From assembly GCA_013811715.1 (NCBI GenBank), contig JACCUS010000033.1:1-5873 (forward strand): 5,873 nt of DNA, given 5' to 3'. Positions 5,437-5,873 of this stretch are shown here, piece by piece. A program made the translations under genes and the position numbers. This DNA is from Nocardioidaceae bacterium (GTDB lineage Bacteria; Actinomycetota; Actinomycetes; Propionibacteriales; Nocardioidaceae). Each line of letters begins with the position of its first letter. The first letter of the stretch is position 1. The notes beneath the pieces are model-generated. The model made no database searches, was not told the DNA's origin, and saw nothing but the letters and a program-made list of their open reading frames with translations.

Positions 5437-5667
5437 CTACTCGAACGAGCGGTGCGCCTTCTTCAGGGCGTGCTCATGCACGATGGCCGTTGCGTGCCCG
5501 TGGGCGAGACCGTACTCGTCGCGCAGCCACCGCACGCGATCGTCGAAGCGGAGGAGGCCGGGCCCGTTGTCGATGTGGCCGAACCACTCGTGAAGAGGTC
5601 GTCCGGTCGCGTCGGGGATCCGAGCGACCAGCATCTGATGCGTTTCTTCGGAGTGGTGAAGGGCCAT
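5437..5667 (-). CDS. Small DUF4287-family protein
   Basis: A 76-residue cytosolic protein. The ATG at 5667 has a GGAGG ribosome site (5674-5678) six bases upstream; an upstream in-frame ATG (5721) would add 18 unrelated residues and lacks such a site. The body matches the DUF4287 pattern: MALHHSEETHQMLVARIP start, a TGR then W28 segment, GPGLLRFDDRVRWLRDEYG (35-53) and LAHGHATAIVHEH (54-66). The family has no established function; it is a helical, often stand-alone domain in soil actinobacteria. Residues His4, His5, His57, His64 and His66 make it notably histidine-rich, which may only be a family trait. Confidence 0.82.
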   Translation of the reverse strand: MALHHSEETHQMLVARIPDATGRPLHEWFGHIDNGPGLLRFDDRVRWLRDEYGLAHGHATAIVHEHALKKAHRSFE

Positions 5668-5750
5668 GGGTTTCCTCCGTGCTCTGGAGAGATCTTCCTC
5701 GGTAGGTCGAGCCTGCCTCAACCACCACCGTCAGACAAGACCCTCTCGGG

Positions 5751-5873
5751 CTATTTCTGCACCCGGCCGCCGGCTGCCACCCGTCGCGCGTCGGCCGGGT
5801 CCGCGCCCAACTCGCCGACCTCGGGGATCGCGTGCCGACGCCGCCTCCGCAGCAACGCCCGGCGACCGCGCGC
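5751..5873 (-). CDS. Probable C-terminal end of an unidentified protein (cut by window edge)
   Basis: The minus-strand frame entering at 5873 stays open for 40 codons to a TAG at 5753-5751, with about 88% G/C at third codon positions, as expected for a coding frame in this genome. It encodes a basic stretch (RRALLRRRRRHAIPEVGEL) and a tail ending GGRVQK. An Arg-rich stretch before a soluble tail would suit the cytoplasmic end of a membrane protein, but no family is recognisable. If real, it lies 83 bp upstream of the DUF4287 gene in the same direction and could share its transcript. Confidence 0.45.
   Translation of the reverse strand, partial: ARGRRALLRRRRRHAIPEVGELGADPADARRVAAGGRVQK

Overview
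The window reads as chromosomal DNA of a high-GC actinobacterium (Actinomycetota). All credible genes have strongly G/C-biased third codon positions, GGAGG-type ribosome sites and alanine/valine/arginine-rich products. The gene families (CHRD-like secreted protein beside a sortase-like start, type II NADH dehydrogenase, BioY, DUF4287, Bax-inhibitor-1/YccA) are common in that phylum. I cannot name a genus from sequence alone.

Layout. Positions 1-205 (-) hold the start of an exported protein, probably a class F sortase or else a lipoprotein, cut by the window edge. Positions 273-1043 (-) encode a secreted, C-terminally anchored CHRD-like protein with an EF-hand-type loop; it lies just upstream of the sortase-like gene in the same direction, so the two look like an enzyme-substrate pair. 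Positions 1044-1221 are a divergent promoter region with a near-perfect Rex (NADH/NAD+ redox repressor) operator at 1152-1169. It faces 1222-2517 (+), a type II NADH dehydrogenase-like flavoprotein.

Positions 2518-2907 (about 390 bases) carry no protein gene. They hold five head-to-tail copies of a 22-bp repeat (2530-2639), a likely -10 box (2655-2660), an unusual tRNA-like gene with a TAA anticodon and a short variable loop (2677-2750), and a small hairpin (2755-2768). After 2768 nothing is recognisable except a short inverted repeat. Next come a GNAT acetyltransferase (2908-3813, +) and a convergent, overlapping bioY (3743-4333, -). A 194-bp divergent promoter region follows, then a Bax-inhibitor-1/YccA family seven-helix membrane protein (4528-5376, +), a terminator hairpin (5397-5420), a small DUF4287 gene (5437-5667, -) and the probable C-terminal end of another minus-strand gene (5751-5873).

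Most of this is ordinary housekeeping or accessory content, and I do not see a multi-gene defence or mobile system. The parts worth a second look are the redox-controlled ndh promoter, the 22-bp repeat array placed against the tRNA-like gene, the tRNA-like gene itself, and the non-canonical sorting tail of the CHRD-like protein.
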